From: Magnolia sinica | Lineage: Eukaryota > Streptophyta > Magnoliopsida > Magnoliales > Magnoliaceae | Direction of reading: 5' to 3' | Length of the DNA stretch: 64,000 bases | Assembly (NCBI RefSeq): GCF_029962835.1 | Contig: NC_080577.1 | Location: 26,208,501-26,272,500, forward strand | In this document: positions 55,147 through 64,000 of the stretch, piece by piece | How the letters are laid out: each line of letters opens with the position of its first letter | How positions within the stretch are numbered: position 1 is the stretch's first letter | Program-made: the position numbers and the translations under genes | Notes under the pieces: generated by a model | Databases searched by the model: none | Seen by the model: the letters and a program-made list of their open reading frames with translations, nothing else | Told to the model about the DNA's origin: nothing

Positions 55147-55151
55147 GTTAT
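55147..55151. repeat. Right target-site duplication (GTTAT)
   Basis: Matches 27420-27424. Copia element A resumes directly after it. Confidence 0.8.
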
Positions 55152-56135
55152 GATGCTTACTCTCATATGCCGTCAGTTAATAGAGATAAGTTGGACCAAT
55201 GAGATAAAAAGTAAGTCTTTATTAGCTATGAAAATGGTGTGAAAGGGTACAGGCTATATGACTGGGTCACATAGAAAATCATCCTTAGTTGTGACATCAA
55301 ATTTAATGAATGATCCTTATTCCGTAAGGATGAACACAAGGAGAACGAAAAGTCAGTATGAACTTCCAGATAAATAGAGTTGAGACACAAGCTGATACTA
55401 AGATACAGACACATGTATAGGAGTAAGTGGAGCAGCCACCTGTGAAAAGGAATCCGTCAAGGGATCGTAAGTTACCGGGGAGATACATGAATGACTCAAA
55501 TATTGGATTTACCCTCATTATAGATGAGGATGATCCATCTACTTTTTAAGAGGCTCCTGACGATGTAGATGCCGAAAAGTTGAAAGTGGCAATGCATGAC
55601 AAGATGGACTCTTTGTACGAGAATGGGACATTGGAGTTTATGGAGCTTCCCATCGACCATAAAGTGATCGGGGTGTAAGTTGATCTTCAAGAAGAAACAA
55701 GATAGATATAAGGCAAAACTAATAGCAAATGAATATGCTCAGAGAGAAGATGTTGACTTCACTGAGATATTCGCACCCGTGGTGAAGTATCTATAAGATT
55801 CGTATTGGCGCTGCTTACCCAATACAATCTCGAATTAGAATAGATGGATGTGAAGCCTGTTTTCGTACATGGAGAATTGAAAGAGCAGATTTACATAAAG
55901 CAACTAAAAGGTTTCGAAATACAATGGGCAAAGAACAATGTTTGCAGGTTGAAGATGTCGTTGTACGGCCTGAAATAGTCGCCTAAGCAGTGGTACAAGA
56001 AAATTGATTCTTTTATGTTGAGTTCGAGGTTTACTAAGAGTGAGTGCGATCAATGTATTTATTATAAGACACTGAGTGATGGAAAGTTCATTATCTTGGT
56101 GTTGTATATTGATGACTCAGCTATCAGGGACATTT
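55152..56135 (+). pseudogene. Copia element A, post-integrase linker and reverse transcriptase
   Basis: It resumes with DAYSHMPSVNRDKLDQ, the segment that in copia elements follows the VFG motif seen at 27412-27424. Next come a region with stops (YENGVKGYRLYD, then KIILSCDIKFNE) and the reverse transcriptase: MHDKMDSLYENGTLEF, YKAKLIANEYAQREDVDFTEIF, NVCRLKMSLYGLK, KSECDQCIYYK and the catalytic LYIDD near 56105-56120. Many stops and at least three frameshifts are present. The sequence ends just after YIDD, so the RT C-terminus, RNase H and 3' LTR are missing; it abuts the leader of the Athila-like remnant. Confidence 0.85.
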
Positions 56136-56164
56136 AAGATGAAATATTAGGGACATAAGTAAGA

Positions 56165-58243
56165 GGCCCAAGGGAATCGTCGTTAGAATTTATGATTGGT
56201 ACACCTCTCTAATTTAAGCCCCGATGGTTCCATCAATCAAAATCATACGTATCATGTGTGGGTATACTCGATGATTGATAATAAATATTCTCACCCCACA
56301 TAATCACACATTGTCTTCTTAACTTGTGGAACATCATATCTTAGTCAACCCTTGATCTTAGTTCCAGCTAATTTATGAGACATAGAGCATTTCCTAATAT
56401 AATTATCTGACAGCCCTTCAACTAGTATCTCATCCCTTAGAAGAAGTTAATTAGAGTATTCTCGTATCCACTCCGACATGAACATGACAAAATCTTAATT
56501 CTAATTCTGAACCTAAACATTTTAAAAAAAAAAAAAAAAGTCATGCAAAAATTAAAATCCTATGGTAATATGGAAAGCAATTAAGAAGAGATGAGAACAC
56601 TTTTACCGGTAGAGAAGAACTAAGCTTAAAAATCCTACACACAAAGATAAGTAACAATATTAGCAATATTAGAAGATCTAAAAAGCAAAATTCTGAAAAT
56701 TCGAGAAAAATGGAAACCAAGATCAGAAAAAAAAAATAGAAGAAAACCTAAACCTAATTATGTTCACGCCACTCCCTAACATCGACACCAAATACTTAAT
56801 TGATCCCAAGGGTTGACAACCTCCACTGCAGGGCTATGATGTAGTAATAACTCGATGAGATCGAGGTCGAATTTTCAGGGAATGGAGAACACAACCAACA
56901 ACTAGTCTAAAGGTAAAGAATGTTTGGATTTTCAATCTAGCAAAGTAAAAAATGATTTTAAAACAAATAAATAAAAAACTGAAGATTCAGGAATCTACTT
57001 ATAACAATCACGATATTATTATTCACTAATTCAATAATTATAACTTAGCTGGAATCGAAGTCCTATCGTATCCAATCGGAAGATCATTCTGTTAAACCAA
57101 TTATTAATACTAATAAGAATATGAATTTAATTGAACGATTCTTTCATGAAGCACTCGGATCTCAATCGCAAGAAATCAAAAGTGTCTAAAGTACCCTTAT
57201 GCAACAATATATTAATCTATTATACAGATTGATTTATTCTCTAATCTAGTATTGTAAGTGCACTTCCAAGCATCCAATGTATCCGGAGTCGACAATATAT
57301 AAAAGATGAAACAACATAAAAGCTTTAAAGTAAAATCCAAATCTATTTCAATTTATTATCACCATTCAAATCAATGTTATTAAATCAAATAAACTAAATA
57401 TTGTAATTGAACAACAAGTTTCATCCCTTAACCTTAACCAAGACATTAACCTAACATGACTAACATCTTATAAAGAAAATAAAAGAAAAACTAAAAGACA
57501 AACTAGATTTAAGGGATCGAAGAAGAAGGACAAGTCCGTAGATGCCCTGTCATCCCTATGTCTTTCTCTCAAACCCTAATTCATACTTAGGAAAGCTTAG
57601 AACACCCCTTTAAATAGAAAAAAATCTGCACCGAATTGGAACCGACTTCAAATTTATGCACTTTTGTTACACTTTGGTCGCACCGATGGTAGCCTTCAAT
57701 CACATAGAACATTACTCCGGTCCCACCAAACATGTCTCTCGGTTGCAACTGAATTTCCTTAACATTCATCTGAAGTCTCTGTCTCCCTTAGTTTGCACTA
57801 AACTCTCCTTCGGTTGAACCAAACATGGCTTCGGTTGAACCTAAGTGTCGAGCCAAATTATCTCTAAAAATTACAATTTCTTACTTGAATGTTCTATTCA
57901 CATTCGATTGGATCGAACCAACCTCAGGTGAGACTGAATAGTCTATTATTTCTATTATTGAATTATATGACTTTTCAATCCCTTCTTCATCTTTCGTCCT
58001 TAGTTTCCTTAGATCTTTGGCATGTGAAATCTCTAATAATGTCCTCTAAATGTCTAATTCTTTATTGATCATTCTTTTGAGCTTTAAATCATCCTTTTAT
58101 GCACATATTCATCTTCATCTTTGAATTACCTTATGTATATAAAACATATCTTATTAAATCAATTTAATACTTAAATATTAGGAAAGCTAATGTATTTGAG
58201 AGGATAAATATGCAATAATTAGGCATTATTATACCATCAAACA
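56165..58243 (-). mobile_element. Decayed Athila-like element: 5' LTR, primer site and leader
   Basis: On the minus strand the LTR starts TGTTTGATGGTATAATAATG at 58243, resembling the start of the Athila LTR at 4314, and runs to about 56797. Its inner part keeps words shared with that LTR ('gagatcgaggtcgaatt' near 56857 and 'tggaatcgaagtcctatcg' near 57050). A decayed primer site follows, then a T-rich (minus strand) leader down to about 56165. There is no gag; the element is truncated there. It lies inside copia element B at the 58243/58244 border. Confidence 0.75.
56773..56790 (-). other. Decayed tRNA-Asp primer site
   Basis: The 18 bases align with the reverse complement of the intact primer site at 6448-6465 with 12 matches. 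Five of the six differences are C-to-T or G-to-A changes, the pattern of cytosine deamination. Confidence 0.7.
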
Positions 58244-58985
58244 TCTTGATGCACACTGATTTAACACCAACCATGTTACAAGCATTATCATTACCCATAA
58301 ACACCCGGCCACCATCGCACTCACTGTAATTAGTGAATCAACTCTTATGAGGTGTCATGTGATACAAAGCCTCCATATCCAAAATTCATTTATTGCTAAA
58401 ATACCCAGATTTTAATGTGATCAACACGTTACTACCACTCACCTCCTCATTGGATTCCGCAGTATTGGCCTCGATAGAAGAACTCTCTGATTTCTCTTTC
58501 CTATACTTAGGATTATGACAACCCTTTTTCACGTGCCCTGTTATGCTACAATTCCAACACTTTAGCTTGGCTTTGCCCTTGGCCTTGGATTTGGATCTCG
58601 ATTGTAAATATTTAATATCTCGCTCAAAACTTCTTCCCCTCATAACTAGTACTTTTGTATAAACACCCATGTCACCATTTTTCTTTCTCATTGCCTTTGA
58701 CTTAAGAGTTAAGATAACAATCTTAACACTAATGGTTATCTTACCGGTACACAAAAAGTCTTTAAACAACTCGTATGATTCTGGAAGAGAATTCAACAGA
58801 ATACATAATTGATCTTCATCCATCATCACCTCATCTACATCTAACAATTTGAAAACAAGCCTATTAAAGTTACTAATATGGATCTCAATGTTAACCCCCC
58901 AACCATCTTCGCATGAATGTTTTCTAACTTCGTCCATATATTAGTCACAATCTTCTCTTCCATAACATTGTAGATGACCTTATCC
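58244..58985 (-). pseudogene. Copia element B gag and start of protease
   Basis: Minus-strand gag homologous to that of copia element A. Recognisable are HISNFNRLVFKLLDVDEVM, DQLCILLNSLPESYELFKDF, SRSKSKAKGKAKLKCWNC with a complete CCHC zinc knuckle (CWNCSITGHVKKGCHNPK), and EANTAESNEEVSGSN. A stop near 58386 and another further on interrupt the protease start (MGNDNACNMVGV). The catalytic Asp motif expected there reads ILDMEALYHM, so the DSG triad is lost. The sequence is cut at 58244 by the Athila-like LTR. The gag upstream of 58937 also has stops. Confidence 0.85.
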
Positions 58986-59226
58986 ATTAGACACAACTGG
59001 ATTGAGATGTTGCCTTTTTTATCTAACTTATTCTACTCTTCTTCTTTCATAGTTTTCGGTCACTTTCCAAGGAGTGCGTCTTCCAATCCTTATTGAACTA
59101 AAATGTCATTCATCTTCATCTTTCACTGTTCAAAGTTATTTTTCCTAGAATACTTCTCTACATCGAATTTCATATTAGATGTCATAGATATATTGTCTAT
59201 ATATTCGATCTGTTTCCCAACATTAT

Positions 59227-59237
59227 CTTTGATACCA
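59227..59237 (-). other. Primer binding site of copia element B
   Basis: The minus strand reads TGGTATCAAAG, the initiator tRNA-Met site with a G-to-A change, two bases after the LTR end. Confidence 0.85.
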
Positions 59238-59239
59238 CT

Positions 59240-59767
59240 TGTTGGCACTCGCGGAAACACATAAAGATGAATCAAATAAGGTAATCATAATCGCACAAGC
59301 AAATTAAAACAGAGAATAATCTAAATTTAAATGAAAAGCCCCTACAAGAAAAAATCAAGGCACAAAGCAAAAATGCACTATAAAAAATGAAGTTACAAGA
59401 GATGAAACCTTACTGATCAAAGCCCCAAGAGGAAAAGACCTAGCCTTTTCTCTCTCCAAAACCCTTAAACACGTCTTTATATACCCTAATCCTGATTAAC
59501 TCTTTAATAAAAGAAGAAACCGAAAATAGAAACAAGTTCCATAAAAACCGTGTAAATTGTTAATCTGTGGATTCGATTGGTCGAGATGCTTTGATCGATC
59601 AGGTCGACCTATTGACCAGAGTTTTCGACTTGACAAAAACTTCAAAATCTGTCTAGAGAGTTTTGCCAATAAATCCAAATATTTGATATATTCTTTGACC
59701 TATCTACCAGTTAATGACCCTTATTTTAGCATAGATTCAAGGCATCCAATTTTCAATAAAATCAACA
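59240..59767 (-). repeat. Copia element B 5' LTR
   Basis: On the minus strand it starts TGTTGATTTTATTG at 59767 and ends GTGCCAACA at 59240, about 528 bp. A TATATAAAG box lies near 59477-59485, and the U3 contains a 'ggtcgacctgatcgatc' block like the ATCGA-rich U3 of element A. Only one LTR is seen because the element is truncated. Confidence 0.75.
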
Positions 59768-59948
59768 TAAACTTTAGTTTAACTTGTTATTTTTTTAGCA
59801 CATTTTTTAAAATATTTTGTATTTTATTGTTCAAAATGCTTTATAAATATGGTAAACAAAAATATCATTACAAAGGTGGCTATCCCACTAATTAAGTCTT
59901 TGATCCGTAGTGTTATAGAAATATGAGCAAATGCAGAGCATTTTTCTT

Positions 59949-60074
59949 CATGCTAAGAAATTACTAAAAACCAACGTGGTTACACCATACATTGTGGGAT
60001 TTAAAAAACCTCATGCTAAGAAATTACTAAAAACCTACGTGGTTACAACATACATTGTGGGAGTTAAAATACCG
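59949..60074. repeat. Two-copy 63-bp tandem repeat
   Basis: 'catgctaagaaattactaaa' begins at 59949 and again at 60012. Both copies continue 'ccta/caacgtggttaca.catacattgtggg'. Confidence 0.9.
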
Positions 60075-60985
60075 TGGGGCAATCATTTTATTTTATTTTA
60101 TTTATCTTGGTGGCATATTTTTGTACCAATATTTTAAAAAAATAAAAATAAAAATAAAATTACACCTAGGGCTATTGAAACAATGGTAGAAAATATGAAA
60201 ATAATTAATTCCTAATTGTTTTTTAAACAAAAATCACCCTTTTTAGGACCGGTGGATAGATGAATCCAATTGATAATTATTGCATCTATCATTATAATAG
60301 CTTTTCTTTCTTTTTTTTCATTCTTTCTAAATACTAGCTTTTCTTTTTCTTTTTCTTTCTTTCTTTTAGAACAAAAGCATATTTCATTTCAATGGTTCAC
60401 TTCTACGCTTCTCTCCAAATGACACGGTGGGGCTCGAGGTGCCGAAATACAGTAGAAATTTCATGATTCAATAATCACACCTATCAGTGAATCCTATCCA
60501 TCTAATCTGTGCCCATCAAATTATACGGATGAAAACAAAAGAATAAAAAAAGTAGCGGATAAGATTGTCTCATGGGTTTTAGTTTTATAGCTTAATACAT
60601 CCATCCTAGTGCTAGCATATGGATGGACCGGATCTATATAATCACCCAGACACGTGTCATACAGAGACAAGCCCTACCATGTTTAGGTTCTCCTAGCTAT
60701 ACCGCATCACCAACCTTCCTTCTCTGCTGGCTCGCTTTTGTCCACCTGTTTGCATGCTACACACAACGACAAAAATGTTCCAGAAAAAATGATTCCATGC
60801 AACCACTAATGCCACGTCATTTGTACAGACGGTCGATTATTGATCCGCCAGCCATGGATGCGCCACTCTATCACAGGACTTGGATTGATATACATGGGTC
60901 CACCTCACAATGATCTAAACCGTTGATATGATAGGTCCACCATGGATATCGATTCCCAAAAGTCTCTCTGCTGGAATAATACCAA
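60075..60985. other. Intergenic, nothing coding recognised
   Basis: AT-rich DNA with T/C runs near 60300-60370. The frame at 60623-60913 has no motif and is not called. Confidence 0.4.
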
Positions 60986-61410
60986 GGGCCTGTTTGGAAG
61001 TGTGGATTTGGAAACTACTGGATTCGGAAACTATCTGGTTTGAAATCATCCAGTCTTGTTTGGGACCTGGATTCAGAATCCCTGGCGATCCAAAAATAGT
61101 TATGCTTGGTATATTTACAGAGGTTTGAATTTAATTATTAAATCGATTTTAATATTTCTAATATATATATATATATATATAAACGTTGAATAAAATAATT
61201 ATAATAAGTCCATTGAAATATATATTTTATACAAGAATAATGAAATTTCAAGTCTCAAACGGGCTACAAGCACATGATAACATTCAAGTGACCAACTAAT
61301 GATTTTTAAATCAATCCAAACTTAAACCTTGGATTTTAAACCTTTTTTGAATGAATTTGAAATTCCCTTGAATCACCTCAAATCCATGGCAACCAAAGAC
61401 TCCTGAGCCA
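60986..61410. mobile_element. Possible hAT-like short element
   Basis: It starts 'gggcctgtttggaagtgtgg' and ends 'tccatggcaaccaaagactc', whose reverse complement ('gtctttggttgccatgg') resembles the start. It has an AT-rich centre with (TA)n at 61161-61180. The match is weak and no target duplication was identified. Confidence 0.4.
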
Positions 61411-62035
61411 TTCAATAAGTGGTGTCCTACAAACAGAGGGCTAAAAAGGAAACAATGCGTTGGCCCATGTTGAATGGAAAACGGCCCATGAATTGTGCAG
61501 CTGGATCTTCCGTCCGGGTATATTTGAGGAATAGCTAAAACCTATGTATGTGATTGAGCATTCCTATCCTCTTTTGGTTGGCTATTTATAGATGATAAGA
61601 AAGTACACCAACGGTCCTCAATTAATGGGCAAATGGTCTGATCATATCCAATGGCCCGGATCACCAAGCAATGGGCCCCACTTGTACAAACTCAAATCTC
61701 CGGGATGCCTGCCTTGTTTATACTTCGCTTGAAAATCGTGTAATGGCTCATTATTTAAAATTTCTTTCCTACAAGAGGAATTGTGGGGGCCATGGTTTAA
61801 TGATCCAGACCGTTGTTTGATATGTCCAGCCATGGTAGGTCCAGACGCAAAAGATATTTTTTCGCAGGAAGTATCCGAACTGTCAATTGTAGCATTCAAA
61901 TATCCGATTAAGACAGAAATACAGCTATACTGAACTGGAAGGATTGCAAGACATGATCCATCACTGTGGGTCCCATCAGATAAACGGCCTGGACCGTTCA
62001 ATCATGAGCCCCAACGGTACAAAGTGAAAACTGTC
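61411..62035. other. Intergenic, nothing recognised
   Basis: MITE-like words occur ('gggtcccatcagataaacggcctggacc', 'tgatccagaccgttgtttga') but without a full element. Short frames lack motifs. Confidence 0.4.
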
Positions 62036-62039
62036 TGCT

Positions 62040-62455
62040 ACAGCACATGAATCAAGATCCATGGACACCCTGTCAAATCTGTGAAATCTACTCCGTTCAT
62101 CAGGTGATAAACTTTATTTTCACCGTCCACGTCAAAAACTCATATGGGCCATTGAAATGTGTAAGATTATGACTAAAACTTCTAACTTTACACGTTGTGG
62201 GCCACATGACTTTTGGATGAGGCTGATTTTTGCTTCTTCCCTTCAACTTTGTAACTCGTAGCTGATGAGCTAGTTTGAAGAAAGATACATACCATATGGG
62301 CCCCACCGAAAAAAACCTATGGTTGGCGTCCAATTACTATCGTTTCCTCTTGTGTGGCCACGTGTAACTGTGGATCTAATCTATTATCTAGGCATCGGAT
62401 TGCACCTAATGGACGGACTGGATTTCACGTTAGAGACATGGTGGGCCAAAGAGCT
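62040..62455. mobile_element. MITE-like copy (degraded)
   Basis: Family words in order: 'gtgggccacatgacttttgg', 'aggctgatttttgcttcttcccttca', 'gggccccacc', 'ggacggactggattt' and 'acatggtgggcc'. The ends are not well paired. Confidence 0.5.
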
Positions 62456-62499
62456 TGAGTGTTTTACATATGCAAATTGCCTGTGACCCCACCTACAGG

Positions 62500-62860
62500 A
62501 AGTTCGAGTGGTCGGAAGCTAGGTGGGGCCATATAAACTCCCCTGAGAAATCCAGTCCCAAACTTCCACCGTTGAAACCTTCCTGGAGCCTAACGTGATG
62601 TTTATATGCCATCCAAACCGTTCATAAGGTTATTACCCCTGAAATAAACTATATGCGCAAGTATCATCATGATCCAGAACTTCCGTGGCCTAAAACATTT
62701 TTCAATGGTGGCCGTTGAATCCCCAGTGTTTCCTGTCGTGGCCCACCTGAGTTTTTTATCTGTCTGATTTTTGGAATTTTCTCGTATTTTGATCTCAAGA
62801 ACCTGATGGAGGGAGTAGATTTCTAACAGAAATCTCTATTCGGCCCAACCACCGGAACTT
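62500..62860. mobile_element. MITE copy (degraded ends)
   Basis: Family words: 'ccaccgttgaaaccttcctgg', 'gatgtttatatgccatccaaaccgttcataaggt', 'gatccagaacttccgtggcc' and 'gttgaatccccagtgtttcctg'. The left end has 'aggtggggccatataaac'. Confidence 0.55.
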
Positions 62861-62893
62861 GAGCAGGAAGCGCCCGTCCAGACCGACTAGACG

Positions 62894-63404
62894 CCGATTG
62901 AGTACTACCCGCCGTATCTGACCAGGAGCAGACAGTGCTCTGAGTGTCCACCGTAATATATGGGTTTTATCCACACCGTCCATCCATTTTTCCATATCAT
63001 TTTAGGTACGAAACCAAAAAAGACACTGATTTGATGCTCAAGTGGACCACACCATAGGAGGCAGCGGAGATAATGACACCCACCGTTGAGATCTTTCTAA
63101 GGCCCACCTTGATGGTTAACTGCCACCCAACCCGTTCATAAGGTCACATAAACCTGGATGAAGGGAAAAAAAACAAATATCAGCTTCATCCAAAACTTTT
63201 GTGGCCCATAAATGTTTTCAACTCTAAGTGTTTAATTCCTACTGTGGTTCACTTGAGCCTTGGAACAGCCTCATTTTTAGGTCTCTACCGTGAAATGATA
63301 ATGGAAAATGGATGGACAGTGTGGATAAAACACATACATTTCCAAAGCCCCTCATCGCCCGTTCGTTTCAAGCTAGGGATGGCAGGGTAGTACCTAATCC
63401 GCGT
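62894..63404. mobile_element. MITE copy with extended terminal motif
   Basis: The core ends are inverted repeats of about 57 bp: 'atatgggttttatccacacc' on the left and 'ggatggacagtgtggataaa' with 'acacatacatt' on the right. Outside them lie 'gattgagtactaccc' (left) and 'gggtagtacctaatccg' (right), an inverted pair that matches the terminal motif of the copies at 21692-22198 and 48434-48959. No clear target duplication was seen. Confidence 0.75.
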
Positions 63405-64000
63405 CCTTCGAATACGTGTTTGACGCGCTGCGCAAAACAGGGTGTCGCTGGGTAGTCTGGTTCGAATAAATGAACTTCCATGCAGCATTGCAGTGTAGGT
63501 GGTTAGTTCGTACGCATGCACTCCACAATTTAAGCATTGCATACATCTATCTAAGATCAAACCGTCCAGATTGTAGCTACCACCATAGATAAGTTATAAC
63601 CACAAAATCAAATTATCTAAACCATTATAACCTCCGATTAGTGAACATTTCTTTGTTGAATATGGACGGTTGATTTACCTCTTTTAATTATTTTTATGGT
63701 TCATGAACCTTCCAAGAGTCGGACCGTGATTTGGATGGTTTGCTTTTAACTCTGAGTGCATGAAATATTGCACGGGTTTTAGATCTACTTCGCAATTTTC
63801 AGTGGCGTTTCCATCGGTCCGTCCATTGGTAAGATAAACTCTAGTGTCCTTGAGTCAAGGATGCTCAGGTTTTCCTCGAGAGTCGAGATTGTATAAAAAG
63901 ATCATTGATCAGACCGTTGATCTGATCGGTCCTAACATCAATGGTTTCAGCAAGTCTCTTTAGATTGAAAGATGGCAGTGGTCCAGCATTTAGCCCTCTT
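63405..64000. other. Intergenic, nothing recognised
   Basis: Non-coding DNA with phrases such as 'agaccgttgatctgatcggtcc' shared with dispersed repeats. No gene or complete element. Confidence 0.4.

Noticed and set aside
55011-55202. Independent small gene at the right end of the LTR-like unit
   Set aside because: Its C-terminal part is copia coding sequence and its N-terminal part is the end of the LTR-like unit; the frame is a chance fusion over the insertion border.
60623-60913. 96-codon plus-strand frame
   Set aside because: Composition is like the surrounding intergenic DNA and no motif or homology could be recognised.

Overview
This window is plant nuclear DNA from a large, repeat-rich genome, almost certainly an angiosperm. 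The evidence is Ty3/gypsy elements of the Tat and Athila lineages, Ty1/copia elements, a CACTA (En/Spm) DNA transposon, Mutator-like MITEs and plant telomere-like TTTAGG repeats. Many dispersed short elements built around a 'GTGGGCCCACCATGATGTATGTG...TTTATCCACGCCGTCCATCC' theme recall magnoliid genomes, but that is an impression from memory and was not checked. No rRNA, tRNA, CRISPR or bacterial-type feature was seen.

Left nest (1-18163): a decayed Tat-lineage gypsy element lies on the minus strand (gag, protease, RT, dual RNase H, integrase; its other LTR is left of the window). Its gag is split by a complete Athila-lineage element on the plus strand (4314-16181), with 2.1-kb LTRs, a tRNA-Asp type primer site and a perfect 5-bp target duplication GCCTT. 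The Athila reading frames carry several stops and frameshifts. Next comes intergenic DNA full of short Mutator-like MITEs (18164-23100). The only convincing host gene follows: a single-exon secreted glycine-rich protein on the minus strand (23178-23924).

Right nest (about 25880-56135): a copia pseudogene (LTR, primer site and gag at 26536-27424; RT at 55152-56135) is interrupted by a large non-coding LTR-like unit (27425-55146, target duplication GTTAT). That unit is itself interrupted by a 21.6-kb CACTA transposon (28558-50202). The CACTA element has 13-bp CACTACC... termini, palindromic subterminal repeats at both ends, a broken TNP2-type transposase gene and a second transposase gene of the En/Spm_24 type, both on the minus strand. 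Between its left end and the transposase genes sits an 11-kb one-directional array of degenerate telomere-like TTTAGG/TTATAGG repeats, organised in higher-order units of about 744-1,090 bp. This array is the most unusual structure in the window. The CACTA element also carries a nested MITE (48434-48959) with a perfect 9-bp target duplication.

Far right (56136-64000): a badly decayed Athila-like LTR with primer site and leader (minus strand) interrupts a second copia pseudogene in the opposite orientation (58244-59767). The rest is intergenic DNA with three more MITE copies. Overall the window is a stratigraphy of nested insertions in which nearly every transposon gene is broken. I see no operational new system. 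The strongest leads are the telomere-like array inside the CACTA element, the MITE family, and the mosaic Athila LTR.
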